Assembly (NCBI GenBank): GCA_902800585.1
Contig: CADCEW010000004.1
Location: 39,153 to 103,152, forward strand
DNA: 64,000 nucleotides
Direction: 5' to 3'
Origin: an uncultured Prevotellaceae bacterium
Lineage (GTDB): Bacteria > Bacteroidota > Bacteroidia > Bacteroidales > Bacteroidaceae
Under the pieces are notes generated by a model, which was given only the letters and a program-made list of their open reading frames with translations, searched no databases and was not told the DNA's origin. How positions within the stretch are numbered: position 1 is the stretch's first letter; every line of letters begins with the position of its first letter. Made by a program: the position numbers and the translations under genes. Positions 7,317 through 16,156 of this stretch are shown here, one piece after another.

Positions 7317-9905
7317 TTAATAGGTGATAGTCGTTGTTTTCAAGTCTTCCGGTCGTGAACTGTTACCGTAGAAGATCTGGTAGTTACCAGGTTTCGTCCT
7401 CATCGTATTGGTCTCAGTATCAAAGAATTCGAAAGATTTGGGAGTTAGTACTAAGGAGGCCTGACTGGTCTTCCCCGCCTTGACGTCTACGCGCTGGAAA
7501 GCACGCAAAGACTTGATAGGACCTTCCTTGTCGGACATATCACGGATATAGAGTTGTACAATCTCTGTACCATCCCGTTTACCGGTATTGGTGACAGGAA
7601 TCGTCATCTTATAGTTGTCGCCTTGTTTTTCTAAAGTACCGTCACCTATCTGGAACTGGGTGTAACTCAAACCATATCCGAAGGCAAACAACGGATCATT
7701 GAAATAGCGATAGGTACGTCCCTTCATCGAGTAGTCCTCGTAGTCAGGCAGCTGTTTGGAGTCTTTGTAGAAAGTAACAGGCAGCTTACCGCATGGGTTA
7801 TAGTCTCCGAAGAGCACATCGGCGATGGCGGTACCACCCTCTTGTCCGGCATACCATACCTGTACGATGGCATCACACGATTCGGTTTCTGGTGTCAGCG
7901 CGATGGCAGAACCGGAGCAGTTGACGAAGATAACGGTCTTGCCAGCGGCTTTTAATGCTTTCAAGAACTCACGCTGTACTTTCGGCAATTCGATATGGGT
8001 ACGGTCGCCACCCTTGAAACCGTCGATGTCAACAGGCATCTCCTCACCTTCAAGGGCTGCTGAGATACCACCCACGAAAATGACTTTATCGATGTCTTTG
8101 AGTTGGGCGATGATGGCATTATAGTCGATGGGCAGTTCCTTTGCCACATTGATTTTCAGGTTGGCATTCCATGTCTTGACAAATTGGAAGCGTACCTCGA
8201 TGTTATAGTCCTTACCTTTCTCTGCCTGAATGGCTGTGCGAGTGGGAGTTGTGCGCCAGGTATGCTCCACAAACTTCTTTTCACCGTTGATGTAGAGTTC
8301 GAAGTGACCGCAACCTTCCACATTAACAACATACTCACCAGACTCCTTCGGGGTGAAGACGGTCTCGTACTTCGCTGAGAAGTCTTCGATTTTCACACCA
8401 GGAGCAAAGACGTGCATGCCAGCAGTGGTGACAGCCAGCGGTGTCGTGTAATACTGTGTGGTGACGGGTTTGCCTTCCATTTCCGTGTTATTCCAGAAAG
8501 TACCCTTCAAGCCTTTCTTTCCGTCCATCGCACACTGCGAGGGCAACAGGCAGTCCATAATCTTATCGTAGGTCAGGTCACAACCGGCATGATAGAAGAG
8601 TTTCTTCTGTTTAGCCTTGATACCGTCGAGAATGGTGATAGTGTGGTTAGGCATACCGTTGTAGTTACCCCACATCAGTGGTGCATCGTCCGCATTGGGA
8701 CCGATGACGGCAATCTTCTCCTTATCTTTCTGTAAAGGCAGGACATTGTTTTTGTTCTGCAAGAGTACGATAGTTTGACGTGCCATATCGAGGGCTATCT
8801 GACGATGTTCCTTCGAGTCCATCGCAGCGTAGGGGATTTTAGACCATTCAACGAGCGAGGGGTCGTCCATCTCACCTAAGTCGAAGCGACCTTCCAACAG
8901 GCGGATGACATGCTTGTTAATCTCGGTCTCGGAAATCAAACCACGCTGAACAGCTTCTGGCAGACTCTTGTATGCATAGTCGAAGCCACACTCTACGTCC
9001 GTACCGGAAAGGACAGCCTTGGCGGAGCCGTGAATGGCATCCGAGGAACTCTTGTGGTTCATGTGGAAGTCGGAGACAGCACCGCAGTCGCTGACGACGA
9101 GATACTGGAAGCCCCATTCGTCGCGCAGAATCTGTTGGAGCAGTCTCGTACTGCCGCAGCATGGATCATCATCGAGGCGCTGGTAGGCACACATCACCTC
9201 ACGTACCTTTGCATCCTGCACCAGTGTCTTAAAGGCAGGCATGTAGGTCTCCCAGAAATCACGTGCCGAAACGTCGGTTAGGTTGGCTGTATGACGGGTG
9301 TACTCTGGTCCGCTGTGTACGGCATAGTGTTTGGCACAAGCCCATAGTTTGCGATACTTCGCATCTTCAGGACCTTGCAATCCCTTTACCACCTGTATGC
9401 CCATCACAGAAGTGAGGTAGGGGTCTTCACCATAAGTCTCCTGACCGCGTCCCCAACGGGGGTCACGGAAGATGTTTACATTCGGTGTCCATACGGAGAG
9501 ACTGTGGAATTTCTCATCCTCACCGGAACCACGATACATACGTTCGTTATATTGGGCACGGAATTCTGTGCTGGCAGCATCGAACACCTTATATAATAAT
9601 AGAGGGTTCCACGACGATGCCATAGCGATAGGTTCGGGGAAGACGGTAACGTTTCCCATATTGGCGGCTCCATGAAGAGCCTCGCTCCACCAGAAAAACT
9701 TCTTGATACCCAGACGGGGGATAGCAGGTGACTCGTCCAGCATGAGAGAGGCTTTCTCTTCTAATGTCAAACGGGAACAAAGGTCAACGGCACGTTCGTG
9801 GGCTGACAGATTAGGATTCTGATACGGATACTTGTTGGCCGCAGGTTGTTGGGCTGAGGCCATGAGTGCCATGAGGCACAGACAGGTTGTAGTAATAAGT
9901 CTCAT
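7317..9905 (-). CDS. xyl3A: GH3 beta-xylosidase with PA14 insert
   Basis: Releases xylose from the non-reducing end of xylo-oligosaccharides, most likely in the periplasm. 862 aa; signal peptide 1-18 (MASAQ). The N-terminal GH3 barrel contains the motif VVSDCGAVSD with predicted nucleophile D273. The alpha/beta sandwich is interrupted at about residues 455-570 by a PA14-like beta domain (from GTFWNNTEMEGK to KDYNIEVRF), and a C-terminal fibronectin-III-like domain follows. This PA14-containing layout matches the characterised Xyl3A of Prevotella ruminicola 23 and related GH3 xylosidases, hence the symbol; identity at sequence level was not checked. It has its own consensus promoter and terminator, so it is monocistronic next to the regulator. 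A beta-glucosidase side activity is possible. Confidence 0.88.
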   Translation of the reverse strand: MRLITTTCLCLMALMASAQQPAANKYPYQNPNLSAHERAVDLCSRLTLEEKASLMLDESPAIPRLGIKKFFWWSEALHGAANMGNVTVFPEPIAMASSWNPLLLYKVFDAASTEFRAQYNERMYRGSGEDEKFHSLSVWTPNVNIFRDPRWGRGQETYGEDPYLTSVMGIQVVKGLQGPEDAKYRKLWACAKHYAVHSGPEYTRHTANLTDVSARDFWETYMPAFKTLVQDAKVREVMCAYQRLDDDPCCGSTRLLQQILRDEWGFQYLVVSDCGAVSDFHMNHKSSSDAIHGSAKAVLSGTDVECGFDYAYKSLPEAVQRGLISETEINKHVIRLLEGRFDLGEMDDPSLVEWSKIPYAAMDSKEHRQIALDMARQTIVLLQNKNNVLPLQKDKEKIAVIGPNADDAPLMWGNYNGMPNHTITILDGIKAKQKKLFYHAGCDLTYDKIMDCLLPSQCAMDGKKGLKGTFWNNTEMEGKPVTTQYYTTPLAVTTAGMHVFAPGVKIEDFSAKYETVFTPKESGEYVVNVEGCGHFELYINGEKKFVEHTWRTTPTRTAIQAEKGKDYNIEVRFQFVKTWNANLKINVAKELPIDYNAIIAQLKDIDKVIFVGGISAALEGEEMPVDIDGFKGGDRTHIELPKVQREFLKALKAAGKTVIFVNCSGSAIALTPETESCDAIVQVWYAGQEGGTAIADVLFGDYNPCGKLPVTFYKDSKQLPDYEDYSMKGRTYRYFNDPLFAFGYGLSYTQFQIGDGTLEKQGDNYKMTIPVTNTGKRDGTEIVQLYIRDMSDKEGPIKSLRAFQRVDVKAGKTSQASLVLTPKSFEFFDTETNTMRTKPGNYQIFYGNSSRPEDLKTTTITY

Positions 9906-9936
9906 GTTGTTTTTTTCATTGTTTTTGAATCATGTG

Positions 9937-9968
9937 CAAAGATACATTTTCTTTTCGAATCTTCCAAA
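9937..9968 (-). promoter_or_regulatory. xyl3A promoter
   Basis: Leftward: -33 TTTG (9968-9965), 20-base spacer, -7 TATCTTTG (9944-9937). Full consensus match, ending 31 bases before the xyl3A ATG. Confidence 0.85.
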
Positions 9969-9990
9969 TGATTACCATTTTTTAAAAAAA

Positions 9991-10022
9991 ACAGCCCCGC
10001 AACACAATGGATGCAGGGCTGT
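9991..10022 (-). terminator. Terminator of left-arm operon
   Basis: ACAGCCC...GGGCTGT stem-loop (inner TGC/GCA pairing, long loop) followed on the minus strand by eight T. It lies 12 bases after the stop of the left PD40 gene. Confidence 0.85.
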
Positions 10023-10034
10023 CTCTTATCTTAC

Positions 10035-11561
10035 TTACTTATCGAACACTCTACTGAACTCATTGACGCTGATCCTGACAGGCTCCACCATGAACTCGGG
10101 ACGGTTATAACTCTTCAAGAGGAAGGTGTTGTACTCCGGGTCCTCCTGAGGCATGAGGAACGCCTTCTCCGTCTTTCCGTCGTGGAAGTAGGAGAAATAG
10201 TTGCGGCAGTAAGTGCCGTCGCGGCGGCTGGAAACCATGATCCAGTGTCCGTTGCTCGACCAGCTCGGATAGCTGTCCGGACGCCCCTCGCTGTTCAGTC
10301 CGGACAATGGACGGATGACTCTCTCAACAGTAGTAGCAGATATTTCACTCTTCACACCTAACTTTTCACTTTTAAGGTCCATCACGTAGATGTCGCCGTC
10401 ATTGTGCCTGATATGGAAGCAGCCGTATTGCCCCAGAGCGAACAGCAGCCAACGCCCGTCGGGACTGATGCGCGGCTGAGTCACACTTTTGTCCAACGAT
10501 ACCGCATCAAACACCAGTACCTCCTCGCCGAAATTATGCGTCGCCACATCGAACGAGCGGCGGTAGAGGTTGTACTGTATCTTCTGATAGGTAGTCCTGA
10601 TATCCTTGTCGCGCATCTCCTCGGGAAGAGGAACGGACTTGCAGTAGTAGAGATACTTGCCGTCAGGCGACCAGGTGGGGTACACCTCCAGAAGCGTGGA
10701 ATCGTTACAGATGACCTGCACCGAGTCGGTCTCCACGTCGTAGAGGATCAGGTCGCTGGCAATGTCGAAGACCTCGATCTTGTTAGGATTCTGCGTATGG
10801 AAAATCTGCCGTGTCTGGTTGGTCGAGAACGCAATCAGCTTCGCCTTCGGGTGCCATGATGGATAGACACCTGATGAAATAGTATAGTCGCGCTTCAGAT
10901 TGACCCTCGATATCTTGCCGTCATTCACGATGACGGTACCGGCATTGGAGAGCCGCACGTGGAAGACCATATTGTCGGTCTTGTAGTTCTGGTAGCTGTG
11001 GCAGTTGATGCACTGGCCCTTTCTCCTGTCATTGTAGGTAATCTCGTTGTTGAATATCTGTGTCTCCTCGAACGTGGTGAGGTCACGCTGGGCGATCTCC
11101 ATGAAATTCGATGAGACATACGAAGGCTCCATAAGGCGGTACGACACATACTCGTCGATGGGTTCTTGGGCAATGTGTATCTCAAACGGGCTGAACTTTA
11201 GCCACTCGTCCTTTTTCTTGCCCCAGACCTCTACCTTGATACTCTTACCCTTCGAGGCATTGAGCATAGCATGCCATTCCGACAGGGGTATCTGTACCTT
11301 CACGCCGTCACCGTAGGTCTGTTGCTGACCGTCAGGTGTCGTGAGGCGTGCCACGCACTCCTCATACTCGCTGGCAGGGAGCATGAAGTTAAGCGGTGCA
11401 ATATTATAGGGCACCGTGACGTTGCAATAGTCGGGGAAGATGGCGGGCAAGCACTTGGTATCCTTGGATGAGGAAGGCACATCTGGATGATTCGCACACG
11501 ATGACAACAGCAACAGGGCTGTTGCCAGTAGTAGGGTATAAGGATAGATATATCTTTTCAT
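10035..11561 (-). CDS. PD40 propeller lipoprotein with CXXCH motif (left arm)
   Basis: Lipoprotein of 508 aa: the signal peptide ends LLLLSSC (lipid site C22). The N-terminal about 160 residues look like beta-sandwich, then comes CINCHS (C184, C187, H188), a classic c-type heme attachment motif. After it lie PD40/WD40-like blades (WHPKAKLIAFST, YPTWSPDGKYLYY, PRISPDGRWLLF, YPSWSSNGHWIM) typical of TolB-like propellers. It is the last gene of the left operon, 7 bases after the DUF6057 gene. Paralogues with the same motif lie at 30326-31840 and 31867-33381. Role unknown; a surface or periplasmic binding/redox function is inference. Odd: residues about 397-415 (LKSEKLGVKSEISATT) come from an AT-rich repeat inserted in frame and absent from the paralogue. 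Confidence 0.8.
   Translation of the reverse strand: MKRYIYPYTLLLATALLLLSSCANHPDVPSSSKDTKCLPAIFPDYCNVTVPYNIAPLNFMLPASEYEECVARLTTPDGQQQTYGDGVKVQIPLSEWHAMLNASKGKSIKVEVWGKKKDEWLKFSPFEIHIAQEPIDEYVSYRLMEPSYVSSNFMEIAQRDLTTFEETQIFNNEITYNDRRKGQCINCHSYQNYKTDNMVFHVRLSNAGTVIVNDGKISRVNLKRDYTISSGVYPSWHPKAKLIAFSTNQTRQIFHTQNPNKIEVFDIASDLILYDVETDSVQVICNDSTLLEVYPTWSPDGKYLYYCKSVPLPEEMRDKDIRTTYQKIQYNLYRRSFDVATHNFGEEVLVFDAVSLDKSVTQPRISPDGRWLLFALGQYGCFHIRHNDGDIYVMDLKSEKLGVKSEISATTVERVIRPLSGLNSEGRPDSYPSWSSNGHWIMVSSRRDGTYCRNYFSYFHDGKTEKAFLMPQEDPEYNTFLLKSYNRPEFMVEPVRISVNEFSRVFDK
10341..10374. repeat. In-frame AT-rich repeat insert in PD40 gene
   Basis: Imperfect copies of CACTTTTCACTCTTCAC type repeat, translated in frame as KSEKLGVKSE. 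The paralogue at 30326 has unrelated sequence here. Confidence 0.6.
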
Positions 11562-11568
11562 TGTCTTC

Positions 11569-13377
11569 TTACGATTTTACTTCATGACCGATATTGCTCT
11601 TTTCTATAACAGGAACTTTTTTCCCGAAGATGTTGTACCACCAGTAGGTGTCTCCGAATTCACCGCGTATCTGCTCGCCGACCTGCTCGATTGTCATGCC
11701 GGGCCTCGCCAGTTTTTGCATAGCATCCCAGAACTTCAGGTAGCGGTCATAGACGTCCTGCTGGACGGGGAGCATCATGCGCTTCTTTTCCGGTGCCTTG
11801 TCCAAGAACAATATATATGCCTCCTGTGCATGCAGTGGGAATTCCTCGTCCATATGTGTCTTCACATAGTTGCGCAATGACGGCCAGAAGCGGCGTGAGT
11901 CGCAGCGCAGCATGGCATAGAACAATGCCTGTTCCGAAGCCACCTTGCTGACGGAGTCGGACCAGAGACTGATGCTGTTGACGACATAGCTGTCGCTGTT
12001 CTCAATACCGGCAAGTTCGTCGGGGTAGGCCTTCTGAAGTTGCTTTATCTTTTCTGTAATCGGAGCAGGCTGCCAGTTGCCGTAGAACGGGAGACGGTGC
12101 AGCAGCGTCGTGTAGCGTTCCAACAGTTCCTTGTCTCCCATGGCAAGGGCACAGCGGGAGAGCACCTTCAATATGAAGGGCGAGAAACCGTATTGTACAC
12201 CGTTTTCGAAATTCAGGCGGATGGCCTCATTCATTATGCCGTAGTTATAATAGACCAGCGGCGAGGCGATTTCCCGAATGGTGACATGAAGCGTATCGCG
12301 GTTGTTGATTGGATAAATACTATTGCCCAGCTTGAACGAACGGTCGAGCAGTCCGCCCTCGTTCATCAATGCGATGTTCTTGAGGAACACCATCGTGGTG
12401 GTGGGCTTCTTGTTCTCCTCCGCCATACGGAGAATCTCCTGCCAGTTGTCGTCCTCGGCACAGCGCACCATGCGCATCTCGTCGATGTAGTTCCTGTCAC
12501 GGAACATAAACGACCAGGTGAAGACGATGCCTGCTACGGCACACACTACCGGAACTATGAACTTTAAAATATGAGCCCCATTAGACCCATTAAACCTCTT
12601 AAACCCATTGATCATCACCATAAGTAAGGAGACAGCACCGAGTACCCAGAACGGAACGGTCAGATACTCGCTGCTGTCAAGCAGTGTCATAAAGCGGGGC
12701 AGGCCTGCCAGCATGACATCGGAAGGTCTCAGGTTCGAATAGAGCAGCGTACGCCAGATGGTGGCGGTAAAGACAAGCAGGACAAAGCCAATCAGTTCAC
12801 GCCAAGTGATTTTGTCTGTCAATATCAGGCACAGGATGAAAAGCAGGGCGAACCATCCTAATACCGGATAGATGCAGAAGCCTACCAAATACCAGACAGG
12901 ATGCCATTTGCGCGGGGTGCAGCGGGCTGCCCACAAAAGCAGCAGCATGACGAGATAGCCCACAGACTGCGAGAACCAGTAGCCCCTGATGGTTGATATA
13001 TAGATCCAGTATCCCTGGTCGACAACCGAGGTCAGCAGGCAGGCGACAGGCAGGAGCATCAGCGCAACGGCGCCGTTCCGGAGCCGGAAGACCTTCACAC
13101 CCACGAGGAAGATAAGCATCCAGATAACCGCCAGCATACACGTGCCTACGGCAGGACGGCAGAAGAGCTGTGTGAGCCAGGCTCCCGCATACTGCATCAG
13201 GCCGAAAGGCTTCGACAGGAGGGTGTGGAAGAAGGGCGCCCCATAGAGGAACTCGGAGTGGTCGTGTGCCATATAGAACACCTCCTGGTTGATATATAAT
13301 ATGTAAACGGCAAATACAATGAAAGCCAGCAGGCTTACATAAAGGATGGCACCGGACAGTTTGCTTTTGTTCGTCAT
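11569..13377 (-). CDS. DUF6057-type polytopic membrane protein (left arm)
   Basis: 602 aa integral inner-membrane protein that I recognise as DUF6057-like. The N-terminal half has about nine to ten hydrophobic spans (for example 11-30, 60-80, 105-150, 165-190, 198-216, 240-260, 270-292). The C-terminal half (about 300-602) is soluble and helical, with TPR-like pairs such as FLKNIALMNEGGLLD. No catalytic motif seen. Always paired here with a PD40/CXXCH lipoprotein directly downstream (7 bases), with three such pairs in the window, so the two likely act together. It is separated from the upstream lipoprotein gene by a stable stem-loop that may lower its expression relative to SusC/D. Function unknown; an assembly or anchoring role for the partner is inference. 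Confidence 0.8.
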   Translation of the reverse strand: MTNKSKLSGAILYVSLLAFIVFAVYILYINQEVFYMAHDHSEFLYGAPFFHTLLSKPFGLMQYAGAWLTQLFCRPAVGTCMLAVIWMLIFLVGVKVFRLRNGAVALMLLPVACLLTSVVDQGYWIYISTIRGYWFSQSVGYLVMLLLLWAARCTPRKWHPVWYLVGFCIYPVLGWFALLFILCLILTDKITWRELIGFVLLVFTATIWRTLLYSNLRPSDVMLAGLPRFMTLLDSSEYLTVPFWVLGAVSLLMVMINGFKRFNGSNGAHILKFIVPVVCAVAGIVFTWSFMFRDRNYIDEMRMVRCAEDDNWQEILRMAEENKKPTTTMVFLKNIALMNEGGLLDRSFKLGNSIYPINNRDTLHVTIREIASPLVYYNYGIMNEAIRLNFENGVQYGFSPFILKVLSRCALAMGDKELLERYTTLLHRLPFYGNWQPAPITEKIKQLQKAYPDELAGIENSDSYVVNSISLWSDSVSKVASEQALFYAMLRCDSRRFWPSLRNYVKTHMDEEFPLHAQEAYILFLDKAPEKKRMMLPVQQDVYDRYLKFWDAMQKLARPGMTIEQVGEQIRGEFGDTYWWYNIFGKKVPVIEKSNIGHEVKS

Positions 13378-13394
13378 TTTCTTGATGTTATAAA

Positions 13395-13422
13395 GGGCTG
13401 GCTCAACCGAATGAGCCAGCCC
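13395..13422 (-). terminator. Intra-operon stem-loop, left arm
   Basis: Perfect 11-bp stem GGGCTGGCTCA / complement with 6-base loop, followed on the minus strand by TTTATAA. It lies between the lipoprotein and DUF6057 genes. The right arm has the same hairpin at the same place (28467-28494) with a G-C to A-T compensatory swap, which argues for a selected RNA structure. It probably acts as a partial terminator or 3' end stabiliser. Confidence 0.75.
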
Positions 13423-13452
13423 ATTATGAATGATTATACCGATAAGGAACGA

Positions 13453-14196
13453 TTATTCCTCATAGTAAACTGCATTGAGAGTGAAATGACCGGAAGTACA
13501 CCAAGGATTAAGTTGGTGACCACTTCCACCGTTGCCACTTGCACATATCTTGGCAATCTCCTCAGTGAGTGTAAACTCATTCTGACCAGTAGTCCAATGC
13601 GCGTCATCAACTGCGAACTGATCCCACCAACCAGACATGAAATGCACATTTACATCATCACTAGCATCTTTAATATCGAAGATAAGGGTCTTAAAGCCCC
13701 AGTAAACATCATCAGAAAGTTCTGGGAGATGGATACCAGACCCATCAAAGCGCATATCCTGCCAATCACCACCCTCACGAGGAACAGCAAATGGTGGTTC
13801 CACATCGGGATTCTCACCGTAGATATAGTACCTCACAAGCGGGTCAGTGATTTCTTCACACAGGATACCGATGAATTCAGTTTCCAACACGGTACCATCG
13901 GCGCAAAGAGCGGTCAGTTTGACGGCATGTTCACCCACTTTCATCTTCTTCTTGGCAGCGGTTGAGACAAATTTCTTGCCACCGATTTCCCAGATGGCAT
14001 TGACCGGTGCCAGGGTTTCACACATAATGACGTTACCGTGCTTTCCGTCGGGTGCAATGTCAGTCTTGACAGTAGTCTTGTCCAGGAGCTCCTGCAGGGT
14101 GATGTGACCGCCATTGTCGATTTTCTCATGAGTGGGATCGCAGGCAAAGAGCAGACCTACTGCGGCAAATAACAAAAATATCTTTTTCATATTCAT
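13453..14196 (-). CDS. SusE-like surface lipoprotein (left arm)
   Basis: 247 aa lipoprotein, signal peptide ending LLFAC. The paralogue starts at MKKIF, so ATG 14190 is the better start than 14196. No catalytic motif; the sequence looks all-beta, with an Ig-like stretch (VNAIWEIGGKKF...VKLTALCADGT) and a C-terminal half ending ...LNAVYYEE. Lying directly after SusD, it fits the place of a SusE/SusF-type surface glycan-binding protein, though sequence alone does not prove glycan binding. It is about 116 residues shorter than the right-arm counterpart, which carries an extra N-terminal domain. The gene is 17 bases after susD and is followed by the conserved stem-loop. Confidence 0.75.
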   Translation of the reverse strand: MNMKKIFLLFAAVGLLFACDPTHEKIDNGGHITLQELLDKTTVKTDIAPDGKHGNVIMCETLAPVNAIWEIGGKKFVSTAAKKKMKVGEHAVKLTALCADGTVLETEFIGILCEEITDPLVRYYIYGENPDVEPPFAVPREGGDWQDMRFDGSGIHLPELSDDVYWGFKTLIFDIKDASDDVNVHFMSGWWDQFAVDDAHWTTGQNEFTLTEEIAKICASGNGGSGHQLNPWCTSGHFTLNAVYYEE

Positions 14197-14213
14197 TACT
14201 TACTTGTTATAAA

Positions 14214-16142
14214 TTAATAAAGTGCTTTATACTGTGTCTTAGGATCTGCAGTGTCCCAGCCCTCGTTCTGCGTCAATCCACCGTTATGCAGAGTAATCTG
14301 GTTCTGAGGCTTCGGCAGGAAACCATTGGTAGCCTTGTAGCGCTCAGTCCAAGAACAGGTCATGTGTTCCATAGGAATCCTATTATCCTTCTGGCCATAG
14401 CAGACAATCTGCTTACCTTTCTGAGCTTGGAGGGCATCAGGAGCGTAATTACCGTTGGAACAATCGATACCGGTCCAGCGACGCAAGTCGTTGAAGCGAA
14501 GTCCCTCGAATACGAACTCCCAGCGACGCTCATTCATGACCGCTTTCAGAGAGTATGCTGTCTCGGGAACACCGGCACGTTTCTGAACCCGATTCATCCA
14601 TTGAGCCTCGCCGGTAAGCTCGGTAAGCATCAAATACACGTCAGAATAACGCATCAGGTAGAAGTCCTCGAAGTGGTCACCCTGCATCTTGTCGTTGAGT
14701 GAACTTTTTCCATAATCAGGACACTGAGTCCACCATGTCCAGTCCTTAGAACCATTGGCATCAAGGTTAACAGCAGCGTACTTCTTAACTCCATAGCCAG
14801 ACTCCTCGCAGTCGTCCGTCTCGTAGGTGTATTCCGTAAGTTCATTGTCAAAGTCAATCAGGGAAGCCTTCTTTCGCTTATCGGTATAACCGCCATCCTT
14901 CTCAGCCTTCGTCCAGTCGTCCCAAATATTGCATGAAGGAGTACCCTGGCCCCAGCCCATGTTGAAAGGATAGGTCTTGTCAAGGGAACCATTCTGGTTG
15001 GTGGCACCGTTACGAAGACCCCAGAAAACCATCAGATAGTTTGAGTACATACGTGCGTTGCTATAGTAACCGCCAAGGCTGCCATCCCAAGTTGAAGCGT
15101 TCAAGAACTGAATCTGGAAGAGCTCCTCAGAGTTGCCGTTACCCATATCTTTCTGGTCGAAGCAGTTCTTGCGGTCCATGTCAGCGATGAACTCATAAGC
15201 ATGGCCTTTATCATCGTGAGCTTCATCCCAAAGGAAACTGTTGGAGTATCCCCAAAGTGAACGGAAGTCTTCACAGAGTTCGTAGCCACCATTTGCCACG
15301 ATATCCCTCAGACCGCTAACGATATCATCTTTGGAAACAGATGACACGGTAAGACCCTCCTGGACGATAGGATTTCCGTCGATGGAAAGGTCAATCTTAG
15401 GACCACCTTTGGCAAGCTCAGGTGTCTTCATATAGAAACCTGCCCAGAACATGTATGCACGAGCCATGAATGCCTCTGCACAGAACTTGTTGGCATGACC
15501 ATCACCCCTGATACCATATCCAGACGCCCGGCTCATCAGGTTCTTGGCAGACATGAAGTCTGCGATGATCTGAGGATAGACAACAGTCGCAGCATCACGC
15601 TCAATATACGCCTCACCGTCAATCACGGTAGAGGTAATCACAGGAATATCTCCGAACATCTGGGAGAGCCACATTGTATAGAGACCGCGCATGAAGAATG
15701 CCTCACCGAGGAGTTGGTCACGCTTGACCTTCTCATCATCTGTCCAGGGCACGTTGTCGATGGTCTCAATCTGGGTGTTTGCACGTGAGATACCGCCATA
15801 GAGAAGGTTCCAGTCATACTCATACTGGTTGGCATCCGCCATAGTGAGATGATGCAGACACTTGGCCATAAAGTCCTGCAGACCACCGCTACCGTAGTTG
15901 TCGTCTGACATCAGACTCCACCAGTAGAAAATGTTATTACACAACTGAGATTGGTCTCCGCCACCTAACGTATTCAAAATACTGTAGGTAGCCGCATTCA
16001 ACGCCTCCACATCAGCAGGCTTACCTGGGAATGTCGCAGCGGTCATCTCAGTCACACGCGGATCGGTGTCCAGCGCGTCGTTACAGGAAATAAACAAGGT
16101 TGCTGACAAGACAGCCAACGATGATAAAATATATTTCTTCAT
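14214..16142 (-). CDS. SusD/RagB family glycan-binding lipoprotein (left arm)
   Basis: 642 aa outer-membrane lipoprotein that caps the SusC channel and binds oligosaccharide. Signal peptide ends LFISC (C20). The N-terminal segment NDALDTDPRV, the helical TPR-like region (LLGEAFFMRGLYTMWLSQMFGDIPV) and the C-terminal MNERRWEFVFEGLRFNDLRRW motif are SusD hallmarks. The gene begins 14 bases after susC. Its first about 40 codons and the intergenic gap are nearly identical to those of the right-arm copy, whereas the middle differs, which is expected if the two operons bind different glycans or present different antigens. Confidence 0.93.
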   Translation of the reverse strand: MKKYILSSLAVLSATLFISCNDALDTDPRVTEMTAATFPGKPADVEALNAATYSILNTLGGGDQSQLCNNIFYWWSLMSDDNYGSGGLQDFMAKCLHHLTMADANQYEYDWNLLYGGISRANTQIETIDNVPWTDDEKVKRDQLLGEAFFMRGLYTMWLSQMFGDIPVITSTVIDGEAYIERDAATVVYPQIIADFMSAKNLMSRASGYGIRGDGHANKFCAEAFMARAYMFWAGFYMKTPELAKGGPKIDLSIDGNPIVQEGLTVSSVSKDDIVSGLRDIVANGGYELCEDFRSLWGYSNSFLWDEAHDDKGHAYEFIADMDRKNCFDQKDMGNGNSEELFQIQFLNASTWDGSLGGYYSNARMYSNYLMVFWGLRNGATNQNGSLDKTYPFNMGWGQGTPSCNIWDDWTKAEKDGGYTDKRKKASLIDFDNELTEYTYETDDCEESGYGVKKYAAVNLDANGSKDWTWWTQCPDYGKSSLNDKMQGDHFEDFYLMRYSDVYLMLTELTGEAQWMNRVQKRAGVPETAYSLKAVMNERRWEFVFEGLRFNDLRRWTGIDCSNGNYAPDALQAQKGKQIVCYGQKDNRIPMEHMTCSWTERYKATNGFLPKPQNQITLHNGGLTQNEGWDTADPKTQYKALY

Positions 16143-16156
16143 AGATTTTTATCGAT